A stretch of DNA of 64,000 bases, taken from assembly GCF_030463535.1 (NCBI RefSeq), contig NC_132896.1, forward strand, positions 24,675,709 to 24,739,708, in the 5' to 3' direction. Made by a program: the position numbers and the translations under genes. Below, in pieces: positions 48,901 through 60,725 of this stretch. Every line of letters begins with the position of its first letter. The stretch's first letter is position 1. A model generated the notes under the pieces. The model saw only the letters and a program-made list of their open reading frames with translations, was not told the DNA's origin and made no database searches. The DNA comes from Salminus brasiliensis (lineage: Eukaryota; Chordata; Actinopteri; Characiformes; Bryconidae).

Positions 48901-49025
48901 TCATTATTTTAGACAAAAGAAGGAAGGACGACTTTTGGCTCCTTTTCCACTTGTATCTCCTGTCGCAGCCGCGGTACACACTCGTTGGATGAGCCACCAG
49001 CAGAACTGAACAGCGGCACTTTTCG
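48900..49025 (+). other. Inferred 5' UTR exon of cysltr1
   Basis: Ends in a near-consensus donor, CG|GTAAGG at 49025/49026. It is paired here with the strong acceptor at 51422 just before the cysltr1 start codon, giving an intron of about 2.4 kb. The exon start is a guess; transcript data are lacking. Confidence 0.4.
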
Positions 49026-51422
49026 GTAAGGATTTCTCACACACGGGACGAGTACTATAAAAGATGCCCCCGGCAGCACAGAATATAGCTTATCTTTTTT
49101 TTTCCTCTAAGTTGGATTTTTTTCTAAGTTGGATTTTTAAGACAGTCATGAATGTGTTCTGTGGACTGGCGAAGTTAGCTAGTGTTGGGTTAATATGTGG
49201 CTAAAAGTTGCTGTATGTTGCTAACGCTCCATCTCGACATGAAGATAAACACAAGTATGTGAGGAATAGCTTGTTTAAAACGTAGCGTGTTAAATTCCTG
49301 TGAATTAAGACGTCTAAGTCCTTGCATGTCGAGAAGGTTAAGTGGAACCGTGAGAAGTTAAAAGTTCTTTCCCCTTCAGCTGAATTGAGCTTAATAACTC
49401 GTTTACTGCACTAGAGCATGCGTTTTATAATGTAGACAGACTGTAGCCATGCTGTAGCCCGGGGAGAATAACAGTAGCAAAGTCCCCTGTTAACCTTCCT
49501 TATTGCGCTTATGCTGTGCAAGTATTTCAACATCTGATGGTGTTGCATTCTTTACATGTGATATTTGTAGTTTTGGCTGGTCGTGTGTTGCTGCTATGGA
49601 GTGAGTGTGTGGTCATGTTTCTGTTGTATTAGGTCAGGGAGATGCAGCTAGAATGAGGATGCATGACATGATGGAGAGTGTGAGCAAGGCATGAGCACTG
49701 CAGGTCATGTTCTGGAAGTAAGCAGTGGTTTTGTAAAGTTTCAGAAACATTTAAACATTAGGAGTTAACGGGAAATTGCACTGACAGTTCAATATATACA
49801 TCATTCCTAATGCAGATGCCAACAATGTCATTAGACGTGATTTGATGTAAAGGTTCAGTGTAGAGAAACAACTGTGGTGACGGGAACCAGGGGTCACAAA
49901 TATGATCTTTTTTTTATCTATTTAAATAATCACCAGTGAACCGACACACGTGAGTATTTATATGTAATGTTGATAATGTTCAGATAGTGGTAAATGTGAA
50001 ATTTTGGGTACTATTAAAACACCCAGCCTGTCTGTCTGCAGTGAATGCATTGTAAAGTTATGCTTTAGGCCAAAATAAATCATAAAACAATGTCTCAGGC
50101 ATCAGGAGAAAATTGGTTTCCATCAACGCCACTCAACAACTCTGACAATTCTGGATGCTTCTCCAGAAGGAAGAGAAGCCACTTAGCAGCTCTGATTGAA
50201 TCCTAATTTAATAAAGCAGAAATGTGAAATTTACCAACTGGCGATACAACACTGTGTTTACTGAACATCTGGTTTAACCGAAGAAGGTTTTTATCCAAAT
50301 AAATACATTGCTTTTAATGATAATCTTAATGTAGCACACCTGTATCAGCTTGTGAAACTTTCAGGACCTGTGAGAATCAAGTGCATATGATTTGTTCTGC
50401 AATAAAACTGCAGGAGAATCACCATAAGTACACCAAAAGAACAATCACCTACACTCAAATTAAATTACTACACAGAAATAAAGGTTCTTAAATGGTCCCT
50501 TGAGTGATGCCATAGAAGAACCACTTTTGGTTCTGTAAAGAAACATGTTTGTAAAAGAGAGTGTGAAGAACCTATAAATTGCTAAAGAACCCTTTAGACC
50601 TTTAAAAGGTTCTTCACACACATATCTCTATTACAATTGTGGTTCTTTATAGTTGTGGGATTAAGGTAAACAAGTCATGGCCACGGCTTAGTAAGGTGTG
50701 GGAACGAGATCCTTAGTCATGGCTACGACTTAGTAAGACAAGATCTTGTTCCCACCACAGTTTATTTTTTAAGAGTGTAGGGCTGATCAATTAGGGCTGT
50801 GTACTTGCAGGAACCTGGTGATGCACTGCAAATGTAGTTTTTTAGGATAACTGTATAAAAACACCATCATATGCATAAAAACTGAGTAAAAGAAAATTTT
50901 ACTTTTTATGCAACTGAACAGTGGCATCTGAAGACAACACTGCTGTCTACTTTGCATGTAAAATATTACTTACAAATCAATACAGTTTTGTAAAACATAA
51001 TATCACAATACTTCAATTTATCGATAATTTCTTACGCCTCTATGAGCAATATGACTGTACTTCACTAACGAACTTCAGCAACTACATTTTTTTAAGCAAA
51101 AACTGCATAATTCATGCAGGTTACTTGGATTCAGTGCAGTGCAATGTGTTAATCATTTGTACTCTTTGTTTTACCACTACTGGTAATTTTTGTCTGTTCT
51201 TGTCAGATCATAAAAACTGCATATGTCGTAACATATCCTGTGAATGAAGGGATCATTTTTATGCCATGATGTATGATATTTATACTCTATATAACCCCTC
51301 CCTTGAATTCTCCATTCTAGCTCAGTAACATGATTCTGCTCTGAAAAAAGACCATCTGCTAATTGCAATACACATAAATGTTCTTCAGTGTTTCTATGTG
51401 TTTTCTTTTTCCTTTCTGAAAG
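49026..51422 (+). other. Inferred intron 1 of cysltr1
   Basis: AT-rich and non-coding. Holds a fold-back repeat at 50480-50780, described separately. The 108-codon frame at 50921-51247 has no recognisable domain. Confidence 0.4.
50480..50780. mobile_element. Fold-back MITE-like repeat
   Basis: 'gtgtgaagaacct' faces 'aggttcttcacac', and 'gtgtgggaacgagatcctt' faces 'aagatcttgttcccaccac'. 'gtcatggccacggcttagta' is followed by the direct repeat 'gtcatggctacgacttagta'. Related to the 'ggttctt' repeats at 8.49 and 38.54 kb. Confidence 0.55.
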
Positions 51423-51431
51423 AACCAGAAG

Positions 51432-52469
51432 ATGGACCAGGCAAACAACTCAGCTGGGAACTGCACCTCGATTGACGACTTCCGCAATCAGGTTTATTCC
51501 ACTGCTTACTCCATCATCACGATCTTCGGCCTAGTGGGCAACGGCTTTGCACTGTACGTGCTCCTTCGGACCTACCGCCAGTCCTCGGCCTTCCATGTTT
51601 ACATGCTGAACCTTGCCGTGGCAGACCTGCTGTGTGTCAGCACCTTGCCACTGCGTGTGCTCTACTATGTAAAGAAGGGCCAGTGGGACCTGGGGGATTT
51701 CCTCTGCAGGGTGAGCTCGTACGCGCTCTACGTCAACCTCTACTGCAGCATCTTCTTCATGATGGCCATGAGCTTCACCCGCTTCCTGGCTATCGTCTTT
51801 CCCGTGCAGAATCTTCGCATGGCCACCGAGCGAAGGGCGCGTGTTGCGTGCATATGCATCTGGATCTTCATCTGCACCACCAGCTCGCCGTTTCTCTTCT
51901 CCGGCGAGCACGTTGACCCGAAAACCAACAAGACCAAGTGCTTCGAGCCACCGGAGGAGAGGGGCAGCATCCAGAAACTGGTCGTGCTAAACTACTTCTC
52001 TCTGGTGGTAGGCTTCGCCATCCCCTTCGTGGTCATCCTGCTGTGCTACGCAGGCATAGTGAGAGCTCTGTTGCGCAATGCCAATGGCCTAAAGAAGCAG
52101 CGCAGCACAAGGACCAAGGCCATCCGCATGATCATTGTGGTCATGCTGGCCTTCCTGGTCAGCTTCATGCCATACCATATCCAACGCACTGTGCACCTGC
52201 ACTTCAAAAGGAAGAACGCCTCCTGCGAGGAAGTCAACTACATGCAGAAGTCTGTGGTGATCACGCTTTGCCTGGCTGCTGCCAACTCCTGTTTTGACCC
52301 CATGCTGTACTTCTTCTCAGGAGAGAACTTCCGCCACCGCCTCTCCACTTTCCGGAAGGCCTCTGTGAGCAGCGGAAACAATCATCGCAGTCGGCATCTG
52401 TCACCTGCCATCCACCCCATGGAGGAAAGTGAGCTAAAAAAGTGCAACAGTGCGAGTAAATTGGGGTAG
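51432..52469 (+). CDS. cysltr1: Cysteinyl leukotriene receptor 1 (G protein-coupled receptor)
   Basis: Plasma-membrane receptor for cysteinyl leukotrienes (LTD4, LTC4), coupled mainly to Gq in mammals, acting in smooth-muscle contraction and inflammation. The 345 residues compare with 337 in human. The N-terminus has N-glycosylation sequons (Asn5, Asn10) and the family signature [11 protein letters not shown] (14-24). Seven helices span roughly 22-47, 56-79, 93-118, 136-156, 184-213, 229-252 and 272-297. Asn37 (helix 1), Asp65 (helix 2), the Cys92-Cys170 disulfide pair, Trp144, Pro198, FMPYH (245-249) and DPMLY (289-293, the P2Y-group form of NPxxY) are all present. The DRY position reads TRF (116-118); human CYSLTR1 is also non-canonical there. 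CFEPP in loop 2 and RLSTFRKAS at the tail favour subtype 1 over subtype 2. The coding region is one exon and intact. The ATG has a good context (aagATGG) and follows a strong splice acceptor at 51421-51422. Confidence 0.95.
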   Translation: MDQANNSAGNCTSIDDFRNQVYSTAYSIITIFGLVGNGFALYVLLRTYRQSSAFHVYMLNLAVADLLCVSTLPLRVLYYVKKGQWDLGDFLCRVSSYALYVNLYCSIFFMMAMSFTRFLAIVFPVQNLRMATERRARVACICIWIFICTTSSPFLFSGEHVDPKTNKTKCFEPPEERGSIQKLVVLNYFSLVVGFAIPFVVILLCYAGIVRALLRNANGLKKQRSTRTKAIRMIIVVMLAFLVSFMPYHIQRTVHLHFKRKNASCEEVNYMQKSVVITLCLAAANSCFDPMLYFFSGENFRHRLSTFRKASVSSGNNHRSRHLSPAIHPMEESELKKCNSASKLG

Positions 52470-53084
52470 AGTGGAAGAGGATGAGGCTTTCCAGCTAAAG
52501 AGTTGCCTTAGGGAATACAGAGAAGTGACAGTTGCTCATTATGGAAGATCATGACAAACCTGAAGGACAAGAAAGGAAGGGTGGTCAGTGGACAGTAGGT
52601 AAGCCTGGTATGCTTGCCCAAGTTCCAAGATATGGACACATGGAAATGTAGACAAAAAGATGTTAAACATTGACATAAAGATTGGGAATGGGAGAGTAAG
52701 ATAATGGTACATTACAACATTCAATACAACATAGTCAAAGTACTTTAGTACATAAGCAGCCTGCTCGTTCCGGAGTGTGTGCTATGTGTTTATACTGCTG
52801 CTTGTAAGGTAATGCATCACCAATTATTGTACTCAATGTAATATTAATGGTCTACACCTTTACACATTTCTGCCAGTTACCTCATTTTAGTAAGAATTGA
52901 AGAAGAAAGGCCAATTATATAATACTCTCATGTTCCAGCTTAATGGTAATGGCCCAGTGTACTAACTGTATATTACTGATTGCAGATTTATAGACCTAAT
53001 GTATTTATTGTATATTACCAAATATGTATCATGAACAGATTGTATGAATGCACTTGAGCATATTTATAGTTAAAGTTATGTGAG

Positions 53085-53090
53085 AATAAA
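53085..53090 (+). terminator. Polyadenylation signal of cysltr1
   Basis: AATAAA about 615 bases after the stop codon, at the end of an AT-rich non-coding stretch suitable as a 3' UTR. It is the first canonical signal downstream of the gene that I noticed. Confidence 0.5.
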
Positions 53091-53218
53091 AAAGATGAAC
53101 TATTCATGAAGAGCAGTTTTGTGAAAGGAAATGTTAAATTCCACAAGGTTATTCTCATGCTGTGCATTAAAACCCTCACAATGTTTTATCCTACATTACA
53201 GTGTCCATGTGGTCCTAT

Positions 53219-53234
53219 TGCGCCATCTTGTGAC
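53219..53234 (-). promoter_or_regulatory. CTCF/YY1-like motif between the two genes
   Basis: On the minus strand TCACAAGATGGCG matches the CTCF core CCASYAGRKGGCR at 11 of 13 positions and contains AAGATGGCG, a strong YY1 core. Motif match only. Confidence 0.3.
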
Positions 53235-53945
53235 TGAGCTTTATAACTGCAAGAAAGTTATCTGGCCCTAAATGCTGGTTCTAAATCTGCACCCGCACCG
53301 TTGAAGGATTGATGAACATAGCAATGAAGGCAAAGGGTCAATATAGGTTATCATTTGTGTGACATTTACAAAGCTGTTTTATACATTTGTTTACATTTTT
53401 ATACACAGCCTAAAGCTTGCTGCCAAATCTGTAGTGTTGAATCAAAATGTAAAGTGTTCATTTGCATCCAAATAAACAAAATTATTGTTCATTTTACTAA
53501 ATGTGAATTCAAATTTAGAGATTATCGGACCAATTCAGTTTTGTTATGCAAGTACACACATAATGGATTTGTGCTTTTGAGAATTCAGAAAGTAATATTT
53601 TCACGTGTATTAAGAATTATTATTATTATTATTTTTATTTAATCTGTTTTAGATTCAGTTTCAGTTGTCATTTGCCTTTAGCTCTAAATTACTTTTTGGG
53701 TTACCTTCTGTTGGTGACTGTACTTTAATTTTTTCCTCATTTTATTTTATTTCAAAAGAACCCCAAAGAGAAAAAACAGGACCAAACTAAATGGCATGAT
53801 TATGCTAATAAACATCATGTTTATTATCTAAATTTCTTTCATGGTTATCATGTCATGTTATCATGATATTGGAAGGTAAAATACATGTATATAATACTTG
53901 CATAAACAAAGTGCCCTGAATGTAATTTTCATTCATTTTATTTAT

Positions 53946-53976
<31 letters not shown>

Positions 53977-54200
53977 TTAAAGCAACACTATGTAGCATTT
54001 TTTACCTTAAAAACAGCATCAAAATGATTGTCCACTGACCGGTAATAGAAAGACTTACGGGTCAGTGGACATTATTCATAATATAAAGTCATGCTCCACT
54101 GACCTATGTATGTAACTTTGGAGTAAAGTTGGCAGGATAACGCAGGTTATAAAATTAGGTAGTAATGCTGTACCACGTCAGTCCAAATGCTTCTTTCACT
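53977..54200. mobile_element. TTAA-type MITE with internal hairpin
   Basis: The left end TTAAAGCAACACTATG (53977-53992) matches the 28303 element. Inside, GTCCACTGACC (54030-54040) and GGTCAGTGGAC (54060-54070) are perfect complements, extending to 15 of 16 paired bases. The right end is not clear. Confidence 0.6.
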
Positions 54201-54218
54201 TTTAGAGACAGTTCTGTG

Positions 54219-54222
<4 letters not shown>

Positions 54223-54251
<29 letters not shown>
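54223..54251. repeat. (TA)n microsatellite
   Basis: About 14 uninterrupted TA dinucleotides. Confidence 0.95.
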
Positions 54252-54254
<3 letters not shown>

Positions 54255-55149
54255 TTCACATTTAGTATGAAAGAATGGCACAGCATCATGTACTGTAAAA
54301 ATGATCAGAGCAAAAACACCCTAAAACATCCCAAACTTCACTGCACAATCCACAATCTGCAGCCACTCAGTTCACCTCAGGGCCTGTTTGTTGCTCTGTG
54401 GCTGAAATGTAGCAAATGCTGCCTACTCAGTAAGCAATCAGAGTTCAGTGTCCTATCTATCTTAAAATATTTTTATTGGCTGAAATACTAACACAGCTAA
54501 ACCCTCATATCTAGCAGTGAGCTGTCTTTGCAGTGTCACAAAGTGGGCCCGTTGCTGCCTTTGTGATTTGGTTACAGAGACGCTTACCACTACACTGCCT
54601 TGGACAGAGCCTCAACAGTGCATAGAAGTAGTGGTACTACAGGTCCAGGACTACAAGCCACTACAGCAGAGGCTCACCAACATTACTATTTCACTTCTGC
54701 TTGAGTCACTATATCATTTAAGGAATAATACTTTAGACTAGGATACTCTGCTCTAGGTGTTGTTGGTCGCTACTGGTTATTCCACTAATCGAGTAGTCGA
54801 CCAATTGAATGTGCAAACAATCTGCAGTCTTAATCCAACTGCATTTTAACAACAAAGGCAGTACAATCTTAAAAATGCATAACCAGAGGATTTGCAGGGA
54901 GAAGGTAATTCATTTGAATGCATCTCGAGTAATACTGATTTGGATGCACCTGTTTATCAGTGAGATTGTAAACGAATTAGTCGTTGCATCCGGAACACAG
55001 CTAGCCACGTTTTAATCGGATAATCGAATTTAACCGAGCAGTTGTGCTCATACGTTTGTTAAAAATTGTCATCATATTGGCTGGTGTTTCTTTTTACCCC
55101 TCGTAGTGAAATGTTGTGGTGAATGAAATCTTAAGATATATTTTCTATC

Positions 55150-56000
55150 CGAACTTTTCCTGATTTCTTTCACGGCCTCCACTGCTACGGAATGTGGTCT
55201 CCACTGCGCATGTTCCCGCAGAGCCCGATGGCGATGCTGTGGGAGCTGGGCATTCCCCTCAGTCCGAGCCCACTTCAGGCAGCCGTACGTAAGGGAGGAA
55301 CAAGGCTCTCTGAGGCGGATTAAAGAGGAAAAAAACCACTGGCTCCTCTTCCTTAAAACCCAGTCACATGAGAGCTCCGCCGTGTCTCTCTTCTCCTCTC
55401 CGCTCTGGCAGTTTCGCGGTAGGCAGTTTTTCTGGTAGGTTTTATTTTGCTAATGCTCCTTCTCCTCAGCATGGCTTTTCAGAGCTACGCGTTTACGGAT
55501 CCGGCTCGTTTCCACACTCGCTCGCTCGCTCCCTCCCTCCTCCTCCTCCTCGGACTGACCGAGTTAGCCTACGCCCTGCTAGTCGCGAACTGGCGATTTT
55601 CCCTAGGATTCGTCCAACTTTAACAGCACAGCTTTTTTGCAGAAAGCCCTGTTTTTAGTCAGTGTTTGGGGCCGTTTCGTGGGACCAGGTCTGGTTTTAC
55701 AGTTAACTTGAAAACAAACAGAAGGGCACCTCGAGCGTAGCCTGCACGAGTTTAGGAGGCTACACGGCGCACGTTAGTTTTAATGCGTAGTCTGGCGTCG
55801 CTTCAGACTGGAGCCGACGGAGCCTACAGACCCAAAACCGAGCAGGAGGACGTGGCGCCGTTGTGTTTTAGAGGGCAGCGAGCCGCCTTGTCATTTTCCT
55901 TGGTGGAAAACATTAACTGTATTCGTCACGAAACCGCGATAAGAGCCTTCGTTGTTCATCGGGTGACTGACATCTCTGGAGGTGGAAAAACTTAAAGGCT
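55150..56000 (+). promoter_or_regulatory. CpG island promoter of the FNDC3-family gene
   Basis: The densest CpG stretch in the window (for example 'gcagccgtacgtaaggga', 'ttcgcggtaggcag', 'ctcgctcgctcgctcc'), set in otherwise CpG-poor DNA. A broad CpG-island promoter fits a widely expressed FNDC3-type gene reading rightward. No obvious TATA box. Confidence 0.65.
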
Positions 56001-56060
56001 GCTTGAGTTCACTTTACCACATGGTCAGACTGTAGCTAGTGTTTTTATGTCGTAGACCAG
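55340..56060 (+). other. Inferred 5' UTR exon of the FNDC3-family gene
   Basis: The GC-rich stretch ends at a perfect donor, CAG|GTAAGA at 56060/56061. It is taken to splice to the acceptor at 60724-60725. Earlier donors are also possible (GTAAGG at 55289, GTAGGT near 55435), so the leader may be shorter or alternatively spliced. The 96-codon frame at 55368-55658 overlaps it and has no recognisable domain. Confidence 0.4.
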
Positions 56061-56280
56061 GTAAGAAAATGGGACAAAACCTTCCTAAGAGTATATCTAG
56101 ATGAGGAATGTATGTAAATACTGACCAGCCTGTTTGTTTTGCAGCATAAGCTTTGACTGGCAGTACATGTCCAAGGTTAGGTTTTGCTACTGTAGGAGCT
56201 CTAGCTGTGGGGATTTGGACTGGCAACCCTATGTGGGGCACCTAGGTTGCTTGCAGGTCTAATATGAGCAGGGAATGAAC

Positions 56281-56316
<36 letters not shown>

Positions 56317-57311
56317 TGCAGCTCATCACCCTAGACATACACACATGCACACATTTTTTTCCCCAAAGCCCAAGATAGGTGCAAAATCCTACAGCCGACA
56401 GAGGCTGACCTCAGAGACATTGGTGTTCTGTGTTGGCCCATGTTAGATAATACTGTCGTTCTAGGCGTGATGAAGGTTTTATCACAGACGAGAGAGAAGG
56501 GAGGAGAGGGAGTGGTCACAGGAAAACGAGATTCACTATTTCAGCATCTTTTGTCCTGGAAGGGTTCAGTTTCCTCTGTGCCCCACACCCTGTGTCACCC
56601 TTTCAAAGGCTGGCCTGGTGCAGGACGCCCCAAGGGCATTTTTACGCTTCACACGCATTCTTTTTCCGCCGCCCTCGTTCTTTCCTGTGGCTTTTCTGTG
56701 TCACGGCCATGCTGTAATTAGTGACGCACTGATCCAATACTGTGAGATATTATCTGCACTCGCGCTGACCTTACAGAACACATCAGAGATCTACATTCAA
56801 TATTGTTTCCTATATTTTACTCAGGTAAAACCCCTAGTGGCAGTTAAACCCATTTACTGTTTTTCATTCACTGATCTTTCTTTTTATGCAAACCATAGCA
56901 TGACGTAAGTTTTCTCACACATGAATATATAGGACATTTTTACATTTGGGTGCACCGATAATCCTTCCCTTCCAGTCCTGGATTTCCCTGCTTGAAACAC
57001 TCCTACTAAATGTGGTAATTAACGGACTGATTGAGTGAAGAGTGTCTGACCTAGGAAAACAAGAATCATGCTGGACACAGGGATTGAAGTAGAAGTCTTG
57101 TTGTATGGCTGTTGAGTTGCGCTGGTCGAATGGAGATTTATATGGATGTCTGTACAGTCCTGGACATCCTCAGACAGCATCGACGGTTTCCCAACATCAG
57201 ACAAAACAGCTTCAGGTCTTAAAAAATTCAAAGTAAAATTAAGTCTCAGCAAAATGAGTTCTATTGTATCAGCTAACAGATGCCTGCATTGTCTAGCATT
57301 GCACTGACTGA

Positions 57312-57314
<3 letters not shown>

Positions 57315-57389
<75 letters not shown>
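57315..57389. repeat. Compound (TA)n(CA)n microsatellite
   Basis: About 30 TA units followed by 7 CA units. The 123-codon minus-strand open frame at 57019-57390 begins inside this tract and is spurious. Confidence 0.95.
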
Positions 57390-57540
57390 ATTATGAAGAA
57401 TTTTGGTCTATTAGGTCTTCACTGCCACAGTAGTCTTTAGTGTAAAGGTATTCTGCTACTACAAAATACCTGTGTATTTACAGCACACTGATGTTGGACT
57501 GGTTTGTGGAATTGGGCAGAAGCTGTACAGGACATCAGAT

Positions 57541-58078
57541 TAAGGGTGGACAATATAACTTATCAAATCGTGAACATTTTTATTATTATATTACTTAGTA
57601 TATTACTTGCTTTCATGAGTTTATCATCAATATCGTTAGTACTTGAAGAACACTGACCAGCTCGTTTCATTACAGCATGTAATTGGCCCTGATTAATTTG
57701 ATTAAGTAGGGAAAAACTTGAATAAAAATCACTGTACTAAGTGAAATAGCAGGTATACCAAATCGGAACTTTATGGTAGAGCGAGAAAAGTTGGAAGGAT
57801 GGGTCTTGGTGTGGCCAGTATGGCAAAACATGAAATAATATAATCATATAGTCATAATACTTGCCATTTTCACAATTCACAAAAACTCAGGGTTGATTGT
57901 TCACAATTTCAGACAGTGCCCAACAGTCAATTCAATTAAACGCAACTAATTGTGCTCCCAGTATACTAGTGACACCCACACTATACTCATAAAAGCATAT
58001 TGTGATATCATTTTGTCACAGTAATGATAAAATATGACATATTTCAAATCTGACATTCTCACCACTAGTGCATCCCTA
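57541..58078. mobile_element. hAT-like non-autonomous element
   Basis: Starts 'taagggtggacaatataact' and ends with 'cactagtgcatcccta', compatible with the TAGGGGTGGGCAATAT-type termini of fish hAT elements. The interior has 'gcatattgtgatatcattt', characteristic of this class. The 8-mers beside these ends do not match, so the exact borders are uncertain. Confidence 0.5.
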
Positions 58079-58620
58079 GCCACAATGTAATTTCTCTCAG
58101 GAAAGGTAAACCAGGATAGCAGGTGCTGTGTGTTTGACCTACGGCGCTTCTGGTTGCTGGACTGTCCCAGCTTTTGAGCAGTTGTGGACGTCAGGGCGGC
58201 AGAGCCCGGACTTGGCAGGGTCCCAGCTCCGCGAGGGCTGTGGGGCGCCCGACGAAGGAGCAGCTGTTGAATGGAGGAGAGTGGAAGGAGCCAGCAGCCG
58301 CGGATGTCAAAGAGTCATTGTGTAGCACAGGGGCCCTTGGCTAATGGGGTGCCAGGCACTACCGGGGGCTCTTCACCCACAATCCCACAGCAATCTCTTG
58401 CCACTTATATCCCCCTTTTACAGAAAGAGAGAGAACGAAACAAGCAGTGAAGATCTGTACGAGCCCTGTACAGCCCCACAGTCCACAGTCATTATATTTT
58501 ACTGCAGTCAGCTGCAGCGATCAGCATAGCAGTTTGTTTTGGAAGTAGAAGTTCAAGAGTATTCATATATGTGCAAAAAAAACATACTTACGACAACACA
58601 CATACATACATAATTGTGTG

Positions 58621-58684
58621 TTTAAACCACTTTTAAGATACAACACTACAAAAAAGCTACATATGCTTCATAATGTTGCTTTAA
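58621..58684. mobile_element. TTAA-type MITE, right-end fragment
   Basis: 'acaacactacaaaaaagcta' and the terminus CATAATGTTGCTTTAA (ending 58684) belong to the family of the 28303 element. Confidence 0.55.
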
Positions 58685-59421
58685 ACACATTGTTATTGTG
58701 CATTTTAGCTAGAAATAATTTGTTCTAGAATGTGCAGAAAACATTGAAGATTTCTTTTACCTGGTTTTCACTTCAAAAATCAACAAGATGTGTGATTTTA
58801 TCAGGGGTACCATACCTTTTGCACAAGACAGGGCAGTAACAAGCAATGTTTGTTTATTTGTAAGCTATGTAGCTTACTGTAATCATCATTACATTTCCAA
58901 AAAACTTTATCGATACAATAGTCAGTTATGTTACAAAAATATATATATATCATGGTCTATATGGTCTATATCATCAAAATTTTAGACAGTGTAAAGAACA
59001 GGTTTTTAAAAAAATGAAAAAAATTAATCCATTCAGATTTATTGAAAATGACATGTCTGTGTTGTGCTGCCCTTATTTAACATTAGGGAACATCCACCAT
59101 ATGCTGAAAGTTAATTACTAACTTTATGATGAAAGCTGTCTATGAGCACATGGGAAAAGGCCCAACCCGTGTATTTGGCACAGGATATTGAGAGCGAGTA
59201 TTGCCATGTAATCGCATGTCTTTTTATTACTACATCGTAGCCTTTAGTGTCACATGACCTCTTCCATATTAAAACGGATAGTCAAGTGTTCACTAGAGGG
59301 TTTTGGGTTGAACAGCAAACCTAGATTTTTTTATAACCCATATATATGGACAATATGACTTGAATTTAATATGATGATGCGTTTTTGAGAATGTTGTTGA
59401 TAACAAACAAACAATAACCAC

Positions 59422-59812
59422 TTTTAAACACTGTGTCCACTCATTGTCCACTCCTACCAAGTTGGTCCACTATGTAGGTGTAAAGTCAGAGACAGAAGCT
59501 CATCTGTTGCTGAACGGTCTGTGTTGGACATCCTCTAGTCCTTCATCAGTGATCACAGGATGTCGCTGGCGGAATATTTCTGGTTGGTGGACTACTTTCA
59601 GTCCAGCAGTATGTTTAAAAACTCTAGCAGCACTGCTGTGTTTGATCCACTCTACAGTGTCCCTGTAGTGTTAAGAATGGCCCACTTCTCAGTTAATAGC
59701 TGCTCTGAGGTGGTCCTGTGGGGTCCTGACAATTGAAGAACAGGGTGAAAAAGAGGCTAAGAAAGTATGCAGAGAAACAGGTGCATAGTTTGCTCCTTAC
59801 TACACTATACAG
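59422..59812. mobile_element. Fold-back fish repeat, longer copy
   Basis: 'actgtgtccactcattgtcc', 'gtaaagtcagagacagaag', 'tggttggtggactactttca', 'actctagcagcactgctgtg' and 'tgcagagaaacaggtgca' follow the order of a very common teleost repeat. A partial copy is at 14355. The 74-codon frame at 59444-59668 lies within it and is not a gene. Confidence 0.75.
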
Positions 59813-60725
59813 ATGTACGTTGTGGGGTTTAGGCAGTGACCCGACTGACGACGTAAACCTTTATGGCTAAAGAGAGAGAGAGACTAAACTCAACAGGTGT
59901 TTTGTTTCTGTAAAGGTTTGTAGGGGTTCTAAAACCACCATTATGTTGCTGATGCCCACAGGGGATCACGTGACCTGAAGAGCTATAGTTTCAGCCCCTA
60001 ACTCAGTGTTGCTTTGTGCAGTGTTCTGGCAGTAAGCTGGGTTGTGTGTCATGTCGCATGTGTTGCTCGTGTTTCCTGTTTACAGCCTGGCCTGCATGTG
60101 TGTAGAGGAGTGTGGGGTTATTGACTCCAGATGGGAAATGTAGCACGAGAGAGAGAGAGTAAGGGAGAAAGAAACAGGGAAAGAGAAAACGCATCACACC
60201 ACATCACCGCAATCCATGAACTTGTTTCGTGCCAGAGGTCCATGAAAAGACCTTTGACTTTTCCAGAAACTGTGAGACGGTGCAGAGGTCAAATATGTCC
60301 AGATATTAAACTTGTCTTTGCTTTTTCAAACTTCTCGATCTCTAAATAACAATTAGATTGGGGTCAGTCACATTTTTTTTCAGTGATGTTATTTTGGCTG
60401 ATCCTTTAGGGACACATTTTCTGACAAGCCAATCCTCAGTAATGAAACGTACCTTATTTCATGTGGATTTTGACAATACCAGAAATAGTAATGTAGCATA
60501 TTTTAAATGATGGGTTTTGTGTTATATATGAATTATGTACCATAATATTGGTTTTTTTTTGTTTTTTTCTGGATGTTATTATAGATGTTACCTGTTTTGG
60601 GACATTAGCTAGTAATGCAATCCCACCATTTCAGTCCTGTGTTGCAGTAGTTAAGTTATGTGTTTCAGTGTTGCAGTAGTTAAGTTATGACACCTGTCTT
60701 CTTCATTTTCATTAATGTCCCACAG

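Larger units (their letters stand above)
53106..55149. other. Intergenic between cysltr1 and the FNDC3-family gene
   Basis: About 2 kb separate the cysltr1 poly(A) region from the next CpG island. It contains a CTCF/YY1-like motif at 53219-53234, TTA-rich tracts at 53616-53641 and 53949-53975, and repeats listed separately. The 108-codon frame at 54165-54491 runs through a TA microsatellite and is spurious. Confidence 0.5.
56061..60725 (+). other. Inferred intron 1 of the FNDC3-family gene
   Basis: A 4.7-kb tract without coding signal. It includes (TG)n at 56282-56314, a long (TA)n/(CA)n at 57315-57389, an hAT-like element, a TTAA MITE fragment and a fold-back repeat, listed separately. Confidence 0.5.

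Noticed and set aside
51531..52297. Overlapping open frames on both strands across the receptor gene (for example 51531-51911 minus, 51938-52297 plus)
   Set aside because: They are shadows of the GC-rich cysltr1 coding frame, with no domains and no start context of their own.
51432..52469. Assignment as CYSLTR2 because FNDC3A neighbours CYSLTR2 in human
   Set aside because: The protein has the subtype 1 signatures [25 protein letters not shown] and RLSTFRK, so the sequence outweighs the synteny argument.
56715..56965. Possible hAT element from 'tagtgacgcactgatcc' to 'gggtgcaccgataatcc'
   Set aside because: The two motifs are in the same orientation, not inverted, and no target-site duplication is visible.
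57019..57390. 123-codon minus-strand open frame
   Set aside because: It begins in a long TA/CA microsatellite that encodes alternating Ile-Tyr, and the remainder has no recognisable domain.
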